Positions 18,101 to 24,764 of a stretch of 39,451 nt of DNA are shown piece by piece. The position numbers were made by a program, and so were the translations under genes. The stretch's first letter is position 1. Every line of letters starts with the position of its first letter. Below the pieces are notes generated by a model. That model did no database searches, was not told where the DNA came from, and worked only from the letters and a program-made list of their open reading frames with translations. Origin of the DNA: JADJPL01 sp964607915 (lineage in GTDB: Bacteria > Bacteroidota > Bacteroidia > Chitinophagales > Saprospiraceae); assembly GCA_964607915.1 (NCBI GenBank), contig CAZSMU010000018.1, positions 1-39,451 of the forward strand, in the 5' to 3' direction.

Positions 18101-18177
18101 AGACTGGTTGCGCGGGGGATGATCGAGGAATCAAAAAGGACTCTTTTTTCCCACCTCGCTGACCCCGCGCAAGTCTA
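18101..18177. repeat. Palindromic intergenic element, full copy with two different arms
   Basis: The left arm AGACTGGTTGCGCGGGGG continues as GATGATCGAGGAATCAAAAAGG (type A). The right arm, read in reverse complement, is GCGCGGGGTCAGCGAGG then a GGGAAAAAAGAG core (type B). It lies upstream of recA, between tandem minus-strand genes. A partial GACTTGTTCTGAAG at 18077-18090 may be a further fragment. Confidence 0.75.
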
Positions 18178-18185
18178 CTGAAAAC

Positions 18186-18222
18186 CGAAATCCCCCGGCG
18201 AAGGGGTTCGCACGGGGGATTT
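18186..18222. terminator. Hairpin terminator of the 77-residue protein gene
   Basis: GAAATCCCCC and GGGGGATTTC form a perfect 10-bp stem. On the minus strand it is followed by GGTTTTC, 32 bp after the stop of the small gene at 18254. The weak T-run makes it a moderate prediction. Confidence 0.45.
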
Positions 18223-18253
18223 CAGACCCGGGGCTTTTTACACAAGCCTCCGT

Positions 18254-18487
18254 TTAGAATTGGTTTTCCAGAGCGAGGCGGCTGTACTGCAATACGGCCT
18301 GCAGCGCTTTGGGGGATGCGTTGAAGCGCACCCGGGGCAGTTGGCGGTAAGCCCACTGCAAGCGGCTGAACTCTTCCCGAAGGAGGAGGTCGTCCTCAAT
18401 GGCTTCGCGTACCATTTGGCTCTCAGCGGCACTCGTTTCATGGTACATGAATTTTACGAGGGAGTTTGGTGTACAGGTTCTATCCAT
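18254..18487 (-). CDS. Small conserved Bacteroidota protein of unknown function
   Basis: The 77-residue product starts MDRTCTPNSLVKFMYHE and contains SQMVREAIEDDLLLREEFSRLQ, then YRQLPRVRFNASPKALQAVL. I recall similar small proteins from other Bacteroidota with the same start and the (QLP).(V)(KR)F.(PS) signature, without known function. The charged helical middle and lack of signal or membrane segment suggest a cytoplasmic adaptor-like protein. Translation could begin 49 codons earlier, but that stretch looks non-coding (Pro/Arg-rich, not conserved in character). It is followed by a hairpin and lies between recA and the alkyltransferase-like gene on the same strand. Confidence 0.7.
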   Translation of the reverse strand: MDRTCTPNSLVKFMYHETSAAESQMVREAIEDDLLLREEFSRLQWAYRQLPRVRFNASPKALQAVLQYSRLALENQF

Positions 18488-18709
18488 AGCATGACTTTTG
18501 GTTAGGCTTGGTTCGGGACGCGGAGGGTGCCCGGGGTTGCAAGCCGGTGAACTAAACAACCATTTAACTATCCAAAATAGCCGCTTATTGTTTACCCCGG
18601 TACAATTTTGGGAAGGGGTACCTATATTTAACAAAAGAAGGGAAAAGCAGGGGCTAAAAGGGGGTCTTTAGCATTGGCAGACTGGCTGTAAACGGTGGCT
18701 ATGAGGTTT

Positions 18710-19030
18710 TTACACATCCCCGGGATGCCAGAAGCGCTCTTCGAACCCCAGCACGCGGTACTCCTCGACGGCCACCCCTTCCTGTTCGAGCATTTCCTGC
18801 ATGAAGGTGGGAGAAGGGAACGCGTTGCGCCCGCTGAGCTCCCCCTTCCGGTTCACGACGCGGTGCGCCGGAAGGCCGTCGGGGAAGCGGCTCTGGTGCA
18901 ATGCCCAACCGACCATACGGGCCGAACCAAGGGCCAGAAAGTCGGCAATGGCGCCATAGGTACTCACCCTCCCCGCCGGGATTTGCCGCACAACGGCATA
19001 TACGCGTTCGTAGTAGGTTGGCTCATCCAT
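18710..19030 (-). CDS. Alkyltransferase-like DNA-binding protein (MGMT family, no active Cys)
   Basis: The 106-residue protein matches the C-terminal DNA-binding domain of O6-methylguanine-DNA methyltransferase: YAVVRQIPAGRVSTYGAIA, ARMVGWALHQSR, RNAFPSPTFMQEMLEQEG. The usual PCHRV active site is PAHRVV, so the alkyl-accepting Cys is Ala55. By family knowledge such proteins bind bulky O6-alkylguanine and flag it for nucleotide-excision repair. The start at 19030 (MDEPTYYERV) fits the domain boundary; an 85-codon upstream extension would cross the intergenic repeat and overlap the divergent gene. It is divergent from the TrpF-like gene. Confidence 0.88.
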   Translation of the reverse strand: MDEPTYYERVYAVVRQIPAGRVSTYGAIADFLALGSARMVGWALHQSRFPDGLPAHRVVNRKGELSGRNAFPSPTFMQEMLEQEGVAVEEYRVLGFEERFWHPGDV

Positions 19031-19036
19031 GCTTAC

Positions 19037-19044
19037 TATCTTTG
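19037..19044 (+). promoter_or_regulatory. Candidate -7 element for the TrpF-like gene
   Basis: TATCTTTG fits TAnnTTTG, 61 bp upstream of the GTG start at 19105. The -33 region shows only GTTG at non-ideal spacing. A short palindromic element would lie in the leader. Confidence 0.4.
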
Positions 19045-19051
19045 CAGATAA

Positions 19052-19089
19052 TAGGCTTGTTGCGATGATCCCCCTCGCAACAAGTCTAA
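19052..19089. repeat. Palindromic intergenic element, short deletion form
   Basis: TAGGCTTGTTGCGATGATC and CCCCTCGCAACAAGTCTA are nearly complementary outer arms joined with the A/T core missing. This is a 38-bp derivative between divergent genes. Confidence 0.7.
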
Positions 19090-19104
19090 CAAAATCTATT
19101 CTGC

Positions 19105-19755
19105 GTGAACACTCTACAAATTTTAGCCTGTAGCATCCAAAACCTGACGGATGCCCGTTACTTCGCCGCATGGGAAGCCGATTGGCTGGTCTTCGGATGT
19201 GACCCTGCCGCTTCGGACTTTGTCCCGCCGGTTCAAATAGCTGCCATGGCGGAATGGGTGCAAGGCCCGGCAATGGCCGGTACATTTGGGCTACAGGATG
19301 CCATCGACATCCGGCTGATCGCCTCTGAACTGAAGCTGGAGGCCATCGTAGCCGACATGGCCACCCCCGTGGAAACCTTGCGGGAAATCGAGGGCTTTAT
19401 CCCTGTTTTTAAGGAAATCGTACTCTCCCCCGACGATAGCACAGCACATATAGAAGCGCAACTCCAGACTTTTTCGGCGGTATCGGATGCTTTCATCCTC
19501 AACGCATGGAAAAACCGGGTGAGTTGGCAGGACCTGCTGAGCTCCCGCTTCTGGCCTCTGTCGTGGGTACAGCAATGCTGCGCGACCTATCCTGTCTTCA
19601 TCGCCATAGATGCCCTCCCGCACGAGTACGGAGAGATGGTGAAGTGGCTGTCCCCCAGGGGGTTCTGCCTGAGGGGCGGAGATGAAGAAAAGACGGGGTT
19701 CAAGTCTTTTGATGAGTTGGACGACATCATCCTGGAAATCCGGGGTTCTGTCTGA
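19105..19755 (+). CDS. Phosphoribosylanthranilate isomerase-like TIM-barrel protein
   Basis: The 216-residue protein resembles TrpF in outline. The N-terminus ACSIQNLTDARYFAAWEADWLVFG parallels the TrpF KICG-x-(TN)xEDAxxA strand/helix. The C-terminal GFCLRGGDEEKTGFKSFDELDDII parallels the phosphate-binding GGI/LDxxSGVE region. The first-strand catalytic Cys is present as AC, but surrounding TrpF residues (KICG) and the catalytic Asp region are altered, so activity is uncertain. It may be a Bacteroidota-specific paralogue. No trp genes are nearby. The start is GTG at 19105, just after an element and at the expected fold start. The gene is followed by the convergent pRiA4b-ORF3-like gene. Confidence 0.6.
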   Translation: MNTLQILACSIQNLTDARYFAAWEADWLVFGCDPAASDFVPPVQIAAMAEWVQGPAMAGTFGLQDAIDIRLIASELKLEAIVADMATPVETLREIEGFIPVFKEIVLSPDDSTAHIEAQLQTFSAVSDAFILNAWKNRVSWQDLLSSRFWPLSWVQQCCATYPVFIAIDALPHEYGEMVKWLSPRGFCLRGGDEEKTGFKSFDELDDIILEIRGSV

Positions 19756-19820
19756 AGGCTGGGGCGAGGGGAACGGCAAAGAGCCAGGACCCCATTTGCG
19801 TTCCCACCCTGGCCGCAGGC

Positions 19821-20429
19821 CTATTCCTCTTCGTCCATGATATTTTGGCGCCACTCGTCGAACTCTTCCAGGATTTCGTTGGTCTCCTCGAGTTCGAATT
19901 CTTCTGCGTCGTAATCTTCGTCAATCCACTCGGTGAACTCGGCATACTCCGGGTGTTTGGGATCGCGCAGCACTTCCAGCAGGTGGATATAGCCGAAGAT
20001 ACCGCCCACATCTTCCGGGGGGCAGTTGCGGGCCCCGGCCTTGCACACGGGGGTGAGCGTCGTTTCTTCGAGCACCTCTTCCACGACGATTCGGTGTTCC
20101 CAGTTGTCGCCAAAGTCGTACAAGTAGTGGATGACGTCCCCTTTTTTCAGGTCCAGTGCAGCGAGGTCAACTTCTTCGCTGTCCTCTACTTCCTCATCGG
20201 CTTCCCAGAATTCATCCTCGTCGGGGAGCAGGCCGAACCTGCGGTCTTTTACCCGAAATTCGAAGAGGTGGGCATTCTCCCAGCCCATGACGATTTGGAT
20301 GATTTCATGCAGGTCGAACAGGGTTTCTTCCTGATCTACCTGAAAAGTCCTCCAGATAGCGGGTTGAATGCCTTGCAGTTCGATGCGAAATTGGTAGCTT
20401 TTTTCCACGGCACATATTTTTATGGCCAC
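19821..20429 (-). CDS. Plasmid pRiA4b ORF-3-like protein
   Basis: The 202-residue protein carries the pRiA4b ORF-3 / IS1096 TnpR-like fold: YQFRIELQGIQPAIWRTFQV, LFDLHEIIQIVMGW, HLFEFRV and HYLYDFGDNWEH, then VCKAGARNCPPEDVGG. The C-terminal third is highly acidic (EEFELEETNEILEEFDEW). Molecular function is not known; homologues occur on plasmids, beside transposons and as chromosomal singletons. No transposase is next to this copy. The ATG at 20429 fits the first strand of the domain. It is divergent from rnhB across a gap holding two palindromic elements. Confidence 0.85.
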   Translation of the reverse strand: MAIKICAVEKSYQFRIELQGIQPAIWRTFQVDQEETLFDLHEIIQIVMGWENAHLFEFRVKDRRFGLLPDEDEFWEADEEVEDSEEVDLAALDLKKGDVIHYLYDFGDNWEHRIVVEEVLEETTLTPVCKAGARNCPPEDVGGIFGYIHLLEVLRDPKHPEYAEFTEWIDEDYDAEEFELEETNEILEEFDEWRQNIMDEEE

Positions 20430-20471
20430 AATTTACGGGATATTGAGGCATTATCCTAAAATTTGTGCCAT

Positions 20472-20505
20472 ACTTGTTGCAAGGAATCGGTGAGGCGGCA
20501 AAAAC
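20472..20505. repeat. Palindromic intergenic element, left arm only
   Basis: ACTTGTTGCAAGGAATCGG then TGAGGCGGCAAAAA matches the type B arm. No convincing right arm follows before the next copy. Confidence 0.5.
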
Positions 20506-20536
20506 CCGCTGTCGCTCTCTTTGCAGTCGGTCCAAC

Positions 20537-20602
20537 AGGCTTGGTTTGAGGGCTCAGCGAGGAGGGAAAAGGGCCTTTTGACCCCTGGCCACAAAGTCTA
20601 AT
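20537..20602. repeat. Palindromic intergenic element, diverged copy
   Basis: The left arm AGGCTTGGTTTGAGGG continues into CTCAGCGAGGAGGGAAAA (type B). The right arm is TTTTGACCCCTGGCCAC then AAAGTCTAATA. It ends 8 bp before the rnhB start codon, in a divergent gap. Confidence 0.65.
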
Positions 20603-20610
20603 AGGAGAGT

Positions 20611-21213
20611 ATGCTCAAGGCGAGACACACGGTCGGGATATTGGAAGCAGGCTGCGACGAGGTAGGGCGGGGCTGTTTGGCAGGGCCTGTCTATGCCGCT
20701 GCCGTCATTTTGCCGGAAGGGTTTGTACATCCGCTGCTTCAGGACTCCAAGGCGTTGCGCACGGCGCAGCGGCAGGAGGCCCGGGAGCTCATCCAGGCCA
20801 ACGCGCTAGCCTGGGCCATCGCCCGCGCCGAAGTAGGTGAAATTGACCAAATCAATATCCTGAACGCTTCTTTTTTGGCTATGCACCGGGCGGTGGAGCA
20901 ACTGTCCCTACGTCCCGAGGCCTTACTGGTAGACGGCAACCGGTTCAAGCCGTTTCCCGGCATTCCGCATGTATGTGTCGTGAAGGGGGATTCCCTGTAT
21001 GCCAGCATAGCAGCGGCCTCCATCCTGGCCAAAACGGAACGCGATGCGTTCATGGCCGAAATGGCAGTTCAATACCCCTGGTACGCCTGGGAGCAGAACA
21101 AAGGCTATCCGACCGAAGCCCACCGGAAGGGGATACGCGAACACGGGCCCTCCCCGCTGCACCGGTCGGGGTTTCGCCTCCTTCCGGAAAACGCACAGGG
21201 TAGATTGTTTTAG
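20611..21213 (+). CDS. rnhB: Ribonuclease HII
   Basis: This 200-residue enzyme cuts RNA in RNA-DNA hybrids and starts ribonucleotide excision repair. The acidic metal-binding set is visible as Asp16 and Glu17 (GCDEVGRG), Asp108 (LLVDGNRF) and Asp127 (KGDSLYASIAAASILAK). C-terminal NKGYPTEAHRKGIREHGPSPLHRSGF completes the family signature. Length is normal. The ATG at 20611 follows a purine-rich AGGAGAG, and the start sits only 8 bp from the end of a dispersed palindrome, so the element forms its upstream region. Confidence 0.95.
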   Translation: MLKARHTVGILEAGCDEVGRGCLAGPVYAAAVILPEGFVHPLLQDSKALRTAQRQEARELIQANALAWAIARAEVGEIDQINILNASFLAMHRAVEQLSLRPEALLVDGNRFKPFPGIPHVCVVKGDSLYASIAAASILAKTERDAFMAEMAVQYPWYAWEQNKGYPTEAHRKGIREHGPSPLHRSGFRLLPENAQGRLF

Positions 21214-21303
21214 CGAGGAAAGTAACTTTTGTGTAATATTGCCCTCCGTTACAGGAAGCCTCTCAAAAGGGACTTTTATTTTCGGATTCTACAAGGACAT
21301 TCC

Positions 21304-21972
21304 ATGCGGTTCAACAACTATTACGATTCGGTTGCCCTCGACATCGTAGGGCCGGGCGAAGAATGGGCAAACGTACTCACCCACGGGCTCGGCCTGTTGC
21401 TCGTCCTGGCCGGCATACCCGCCCTCTGGCAGGGTGCCCTTGCCGGAGGAAGTACCCTGCACGCTATCAGCGCTGCGGCGTTTGGGTTTGGGCTTTTCTT
21501 AGTCTATCTTTTTTCCACGCTCTACCACCTTGCCAACCGGCCCATGATTCGTCGCTTTATGCGCATACTGGATCACATCGCCATCTACTTTCTCATTGCA
21601 GGTTCCTACACCCCGTTCATCCTGCTGTTTGTGAATACGCGTTCGGGATACACCGTACTGGCCGTCATCTGGAGCCTCACCGCGCTGGGGCTGGTCTATA
21701 AAATTTTTGCCACCCACAAGTTCCGCCTGCTCTCTACGCTGGTCTATCTGGGCATGGGCTGGGCGGTAGTGTTCATCATCGGCCCCATGGTGCAAAGGGT
21801 GCCCTGGGAAGTACTCCGGCTCATCCTCATCGGCGGGGCTTTTTATACCCTGGGAGCGTTCGTGTACCTCTTCCGAAAAATGCCCTACTACCACGCCGTA
21901 TGGCATCTCTTCGTGATGGGCGGGAGTCTATGCCACTATCTGGCGGTGGTTCGCGCGCTTCAGTTTGTATAA
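21304..21972 (+). CDS. Hemolysin III / PAQR-family membrane protein
   Basis: The 222-residue protein has about seven hydrophobic helices and the HlyIII signatures EEWANVLTHGLGLLLVLAG, STLYHLANRPMIRRFMRILDHIAIYFLIAGSYTPF and a C-terminal HAVWHLFVMGGSLCHYLAVV. These hold the conserved His and Ser/Asp residues thought to bind zinc, as in the PAQR/ceramidase-like superfamily. The bacterial function is unsettled; membrane-lipid hydrolysis or homeostasis is the common proposal. The start is ATG at 21304, where the family sequence begins; an extension of 25 codons upstream is unlikely. It is tandem with rnhB (90 bp). Confidence 0.9.
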   Translation: MRFNNYYDSVALDIVGPGEEWANVLTHGLGLLLVLAGIPALWQGALAGGSTLHAISAAAFGFGLFLVYLFSTLYHLANRPMIRRFMRILDHIAIYFLIAGSYTPFILLFVNTRSGYTVLAVIWSLTALGLVYKIFATHKFRLLSTLVYLGMGWAVVFIIGPMVQRVPWEVLRLILIGGAFYTLGAFVYLFRKMPYYHAVWHLFVMGGSLCHYLAVVRALQFV

Positions 21973-22013
21973 AAAGCCATCTTTGGCTTTGGCGGGGGAA
22001 TCGCTCACCCCGG

Positions 22014-22505
22014 CTATTTTCCGAGTAGTCGCTGGTCAATCATGTAGAGCGCGTTTTTGCGCAGCGATTCCTCTACGCTGATGCCGCGCTCCCTGGCCTG
22101 CTGTTCGATGGTTGCAAACCAGGCGGCGTCGTTTTTGATTTGGTCCATCTGGGGCTGCAGGACATCGTCGGGGATCTGGATTACCCCGTATTCGGCCTGA
22201 TGTTCGAACAGGAAAAAGCGGGCATCGTCCTTGAGCTGGTAGGCTAAAGGCATGTTGCCGGCAGCGGCTTTGTCTTTTACCTGTTGCAGCCAGGCAGCAT
22301 CGGCCTCTATCATTTTGACCGCCTTGTCCACGAGTTCCAGCGAAATCTCGTTCATAGGCACTCGAGCGGGAAGGTCGGCGGGCACAGCAGCCGCCTCTGC
22401 CGGGGCGGCTGAGGCGGCCGGCGCTTCTTTTTTACCTGAACAAGCGGCGAGGAGCAGGGCGGCGGCGATCCCTGTACATGCAAGAAGAATAGTGCGCATT
22501 TTCAT
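22014..22505 (-). CDS. Putative lipoprotein of unknown function
   Basis: This 163-residue protein has a signal peptide with lipobox LLAAC (Cys22), then an Ala/Pro-rich linker to about residue 50. A helical C-terminal domain follows (MNEISLELVDKAVKMIEADA, DAAWFATIEQQARERGISVEE). Two similar short segments, IEADAAWLQQVKDKAAAGNM and IKNDAAWFATIEQQARERGI, suggest an internal duplication of a DAAW-x-x-x-I/V motif. I do not recognise the family. It is convergent with the hemolysin III gene and divergent from the MbnP-like gene. Confidence 0.75.
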   Translation of the reverse strand: MKMRTILLACTGIAAALLLAACSGKKEAPAASAAPAEAAAVPADLPARVPMNEISLELVDKAVKMIEADAAWLQQVKDKAAAGNMPLAYQLKDDARFFLFEHQAEYGVIQIPDDVLQPQMDQIKNDAAWFATIEQQARERGISVEESLRKNALYMIDQRLLGK

Positions 22506-22520
22506 CGTTTTTTATGCGTT

Positions 22521-22556
22521 GGACTGGTTGCGAGAGTCAGCTAAAAAGGCAAAAAT
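22521..22556. repeat. Palindromic intergenic element, left arm only
   Basis: GGACTGGTTGCGAGAGTCAG then CTAAAAAGGC matches a left arm and half of the core. It lies 15 bp upstream of the lipoprotein ATG and just before a full-stem copy. Confidence 0.5.
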
Positions 22557-22570
22557 AGCGGTTTTCCATT

Positions 22571-22639
22571 GACTTGTTGCAAGGGGAATCATCGAGGGGT
22601 CAAAAAGGGCCTTTTTGACCCCTCGATGATTCCCCCTGG
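22571..22639. repeat. Palindromic intergenic element with perfect 26-bp stem
   Basis: GACTTGTTGCAA leads into a perfect inverted repeat at 22583-22635 (26 bp each side of one G), including CATCGAGGGGTCAAAAAGG and its exact complement. Both halves are type A. The outer right arm (GCAACAAGTC) is missing; instead the DNA runs into CTGGCATATACCTTTG, the presumed promoter of the MbnP-like gene. Confidence 0.85.
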
Positions 22640-22643
22640 CATA

Positions 22644-22651
22644 TACCTTTG
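22644..22651 (+). promoter_or_regulatory. -7 element of the MbnP-like gene
   Basis: TACCTTTG fits TAnnTTTG and lies only 4 bp before the ATG at 22656, implying a leaderless or near-leaderless mRNA. The spacing to the nearest upstream TTTG (26 bp) is not ideal. Confidence 0.45.
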
Positions 22652-22655
22652 CAAT

Positions 22656-23423
22656 ATGAAAAAGAACGGATATCCTCAGCAGCTCGCCATCAGGGGCATA
22701 TTTCTGCAGGGAAATATTCAGGTGCTCGGGATGGCTCTATTGCTGGCCCTGTCGCCCGGCAGGGACGACTCTGCGGGCTTCATACCGGGGCAAGGGTGCG
22801 GTGGGCGCATCCTGTTTACCCCGATTTTCAAGGGGGAGGCGCTGGAGTTGGGGCGGGAATATGCCCTTGGAGAAGGTGCCGACAGCGTTCGCCTGGAAAC
22901 GCTGCGCTTTTACCTGTCGCACCTTCGGTTGCTGCGCAAGGGAAGGGTCGTTTTCGCATTCCCCGAAAGCGCATACCTGATAGATATGGCCGACCCTGCC
23001 TCGCTCGCCCTGTCCTGGTCGGCCCCCCACGCGCTCCTATTCGACCAGGTGGCGTTTGAACTGGGGGTAGACAGCCTGACCCAGGCGGGTGGTGCCCGCG
23101 GTGCAGCGCTGGACCCCATACATGGGATGTACTGGAGTTGGCAAAGCGGGTATATCCATGTAAAATTGGAGGGCACAGCCACGACCAGCAAGGCCCGTCG
23201 TCCTTCTTTCCAGTACCATCTCGGAGGGTATAGAGCCCCGTTCAATACCCTCCTAACCCTCGTGCTACCGGCGAGGGCCCACGGCGACACCCGCATACGT
23301 ATAGCGTTGGACGCTTTTTTCGAAGCGATGAATCCGGCAGCCACACCCGACATCATGCGGCCCTGTCCAGAGGCCATGCAGGCAGTCCGCTCTTTTGCAG
23401 ATGCATTTAAAACGGTGCCATGA
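22656..23423 (+). CDS. MbnP-like metal-binding protein
   Basis: This 255-residue protein has a hydrophobic N-terminal export segment (VLGMALLLALS), then the MbnP fold: LRFYLSHLRLLRKG, YLIDMADPAS, FELGVDS, and the family hallmark GMYWSWQSGYIHVKLEG. It ends with FDAFFEAMN-like and HGDTRIRIALD segments. MbnP proteins are periplasmic copper-associated proteins. In the studied methanotroph case a Trp is oxidised to kynurenine by the partner MbnH to make a copper site. Here the next gene is a di-heme peroxidase-like protein overlapping by ATGA, matching that pairing. No methanobactin genes are present, so this is the widespread stand-alone MbnP/MbnH type. The start at 22656 is preferred because the upstream 29 codons cover the palindromic element. 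Confidence 0.82.
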   Translation: MKKNGYPQQLAIRGIFLQGNIQVLGMALLLALSPGRDDSAGFIPGQGCGGRILFTPIFKGEALELGREYALGEGADSVRLETLRFYLSHLRLLRKGRVVFAFPESAYLIDMADPASLALSWSAPHALLFDQVAFELGVDSLTQAGGARGAALDPIHGMYWSWQSGYIHVKLEGTATTSKARRPSFQYHLGGYRAPFNTLLTLVLPARAHGDTRIRIALDAFFEAMNPAATPDIMRPCPEAMQAVRSFADAFKTVP

Positions 23424-24421
23424 GAAAGATCGCCCTGTTGCTGTGCCCCTTTCTGTTGCTCTCCCTGGCGGTGAGGCATGGAGTCGGATTGCGCTATCCG
23501 GCGCATTTCCCCCCGCCCGTGTACGACTTTTCCGGCAACCCTTTGTCGGAAGAAGGTATCCAGCTTGGCAGGGCCTTGTTTTACGACCCTCTCCTGTCGC
23601 AAGACCAGAGCATTTCCTGCGCCTCCTGCCATTCGTCCTATAACGCTTTTGCACATACCGACCACGCGCTCAGCCACGGCATTTACGACTCCATCGGCCT
23701 GCGCAATGCGCCGGCATTGATGAATCTGGCCTGGCAACCCTATTTTATGTGGGATGGGGCTATCCACCACCTCGATATGCAGGCACTGGCTCCTCTTGAA
23801 TCGCCCTCGGAGATGGGCGAAGATCTTGTGCGGGTCATCGCAAAGTTGCGGAGTTCGGAAATGTACCGCCGGATGTTCCGCGCGGCGTACGGCGATAGCG
23901 CCATCACGGGGGAACGCTTCCTCAAAGCGCTGTCGCAGTTTCAGTTGACCCTGGTATCTGGCGGCGCGCGCTACGACCGGATGCGCGAAGGGCTACTCGA
24001 TTTTTCGCCCCAGGAGAAAAGTGGCCATCAGCTATTCCGGGCGCACTGCGAGCGCTGCCATGCAGAGCCTTTGTTCAGCAACTACGCATTTGCCTCCAAC
24101 GGACTGCCGCCCGATTCCATGCTGCAGGATGCAGGCCGCTACCGCGTCACCCGAGTACCCGCCGACAGGCTGCTCTTCAAGACGCCGACGCTGCGGAACC
24201 TGGCGTACACCTACCCCTACATGCACGACGGTCGTTTTCGCACCCTGCGCCAAGTACTAGACCACTACGCGCAAGCTACCCTGCCCGGCTCTCCCGCCCC
24301 CATACGCCTCGATGCCGCGCAGAAAGCCGATCTCCTGGCCTTCCTACGCACCCTGAACGACAGCAGCTTTGTATTTGAACCCGGATTTCAGTTCCCGTCG
24401 TCCCTGTTGCTGGAAAGGTAG
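23420..24421 (+). CDS. Di-heme cytochrome c peroxidase / MbnH-like protein
   Basis: The 333-residue protein has a signal peptide (MRKIALLLCPFLLLSLAVRHGVG) and two c-heme sites: CASCH (Cys67, Cys70, His71) and CERCH (Cys210, Cys213, His214). The body follows the bacterial di-heme peroxidase/MauG family: LGRALFYDPLLSQDQSISC, RNAPALMNLAWQPYFMWDGA, and FKTPTLRNLAYTYPYMHDGRF. MauG and MbnH use such hemes to modify a Trp or quinone precursor on a partner protein. Its start overlaps the stop of the MbnP-like gene by ATGA, so translation is coupled and the partner assignment is strong by context. Which heme is six-coordinate cannot be read directly. Confidence 0.88.
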   Translation: MRKIALLLCPFLLLSLAVRHGVGLRYPAHFPPPVYDFSGNPLSEEGIQLGRALFYDPLLSQDQSISCASCHSSYNAFAHTDHALSHGIYDSIGLRNAPALMNLAWQPYFMWDGAIHHLDMQALAPLESPSEMGEDLVRVIAKLRSSEMYRRMFRAAYGDSAITGERFLKALSQFQLTLVSGGARYDRMREGLLDFSPQEKSGHQLFRAHCERCHAEPLFSNYAFASNGLPPDSMLQDAGRYRVTRVPADRLLFKTPTLRNLAYTYPYMHDGRFRTLRQVLDHYAQATLPGSPAPIRLDAAQKADLLAFLRTLNDSSFVFEPGFQFPSSLLLER

Positions 24422-24522
24422 GGTCGCGGACCCATCGCAACACACCGAATAAAACAGCTCTTCAGACGGGTGTGCGGGGTGCCGGATTTTTCGTATCTTC
24501 GGCCAGAACATAACTCCTTCCC

Positions 24523-24606
24523 ATGTCTAAAAAACTACCGCTCAGCCTGGAGGATATCCGGCTGTTCGGTCTGCTCTATCAGACGGGCTACCTGACCATA
24601 CGATAA
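24523..24606 (+). pseudogene. Remnant of an AAA-ATPase-like (DUF1703-type) gene
   Basis: A 27-codon frame (MSKKLPLSLEDIRLFGLLYQ, then TGYLTIR) ends in TAA at 24604-24606. The LLYQTGYLTI segment resembles the middle of Bacteroidota ATP-binding proteins with a C-terminal PD-(D/E)XK nuclease, normally about 500 residues. The KKLPLSLEDIR start also recalls their KKLPIGIxDF N-terminus, which would imply an internal deletion. A palindromic-element right end begins 2 bp after the stop codon. Confidence 0.45.
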
Positions 24607-24607
24607 T

Positions 24608-24627
24608 CCCTGCGCAACAAGTCTAAT
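24608..24627. repeat. Palindromic intergenic element, right end only
   Basis: CCCTGCGCAACAAGTCTAAT is a match to the right end. The left arm and core are absent, and the remnant of the ATPase-like gene abuts it. Confidence 0.65.
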
Positions 24628-24631
24628 CATC

Positions 24632-24742
24632 ATGCGTGGAAAGATAAAACACGAATTCTCTGCCAACGTCTGGAAACACCCAGCATCATCTACCTGGTAT
24701 TTTATTTCCTTGCCGCAAGAAATGTCGAACGAAATCAGGGAG
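24632..24742 (+). pseudogene. N-terminal remnant of a DUF1905-like gene
   Basis: The first 37 codons (MRGKIKHEFSANVWKHPASS, then TWYFISLPQEMSNEIRE) match the beginning of DUF1905 proteins, which usually continue for another 50 or more residues. Here the similarity stops and the frame runs on into the end of the universal-stress gene. It begins 5 bp after a palindromic-element right end. The 24422-24522 stretch before the two remnants holds no gene I can support. Confidence 0.5.
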
Positions 24743-24764
24743 CATTCCAGTCATTTACACTCCC

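Noticed and set aside
19031..19285. 85-codon extension of the alkyltransferase-like protein
   Set aside because: It would run through a palindromic element and the divergent TrpF-like gene; the domain begins at 19030.
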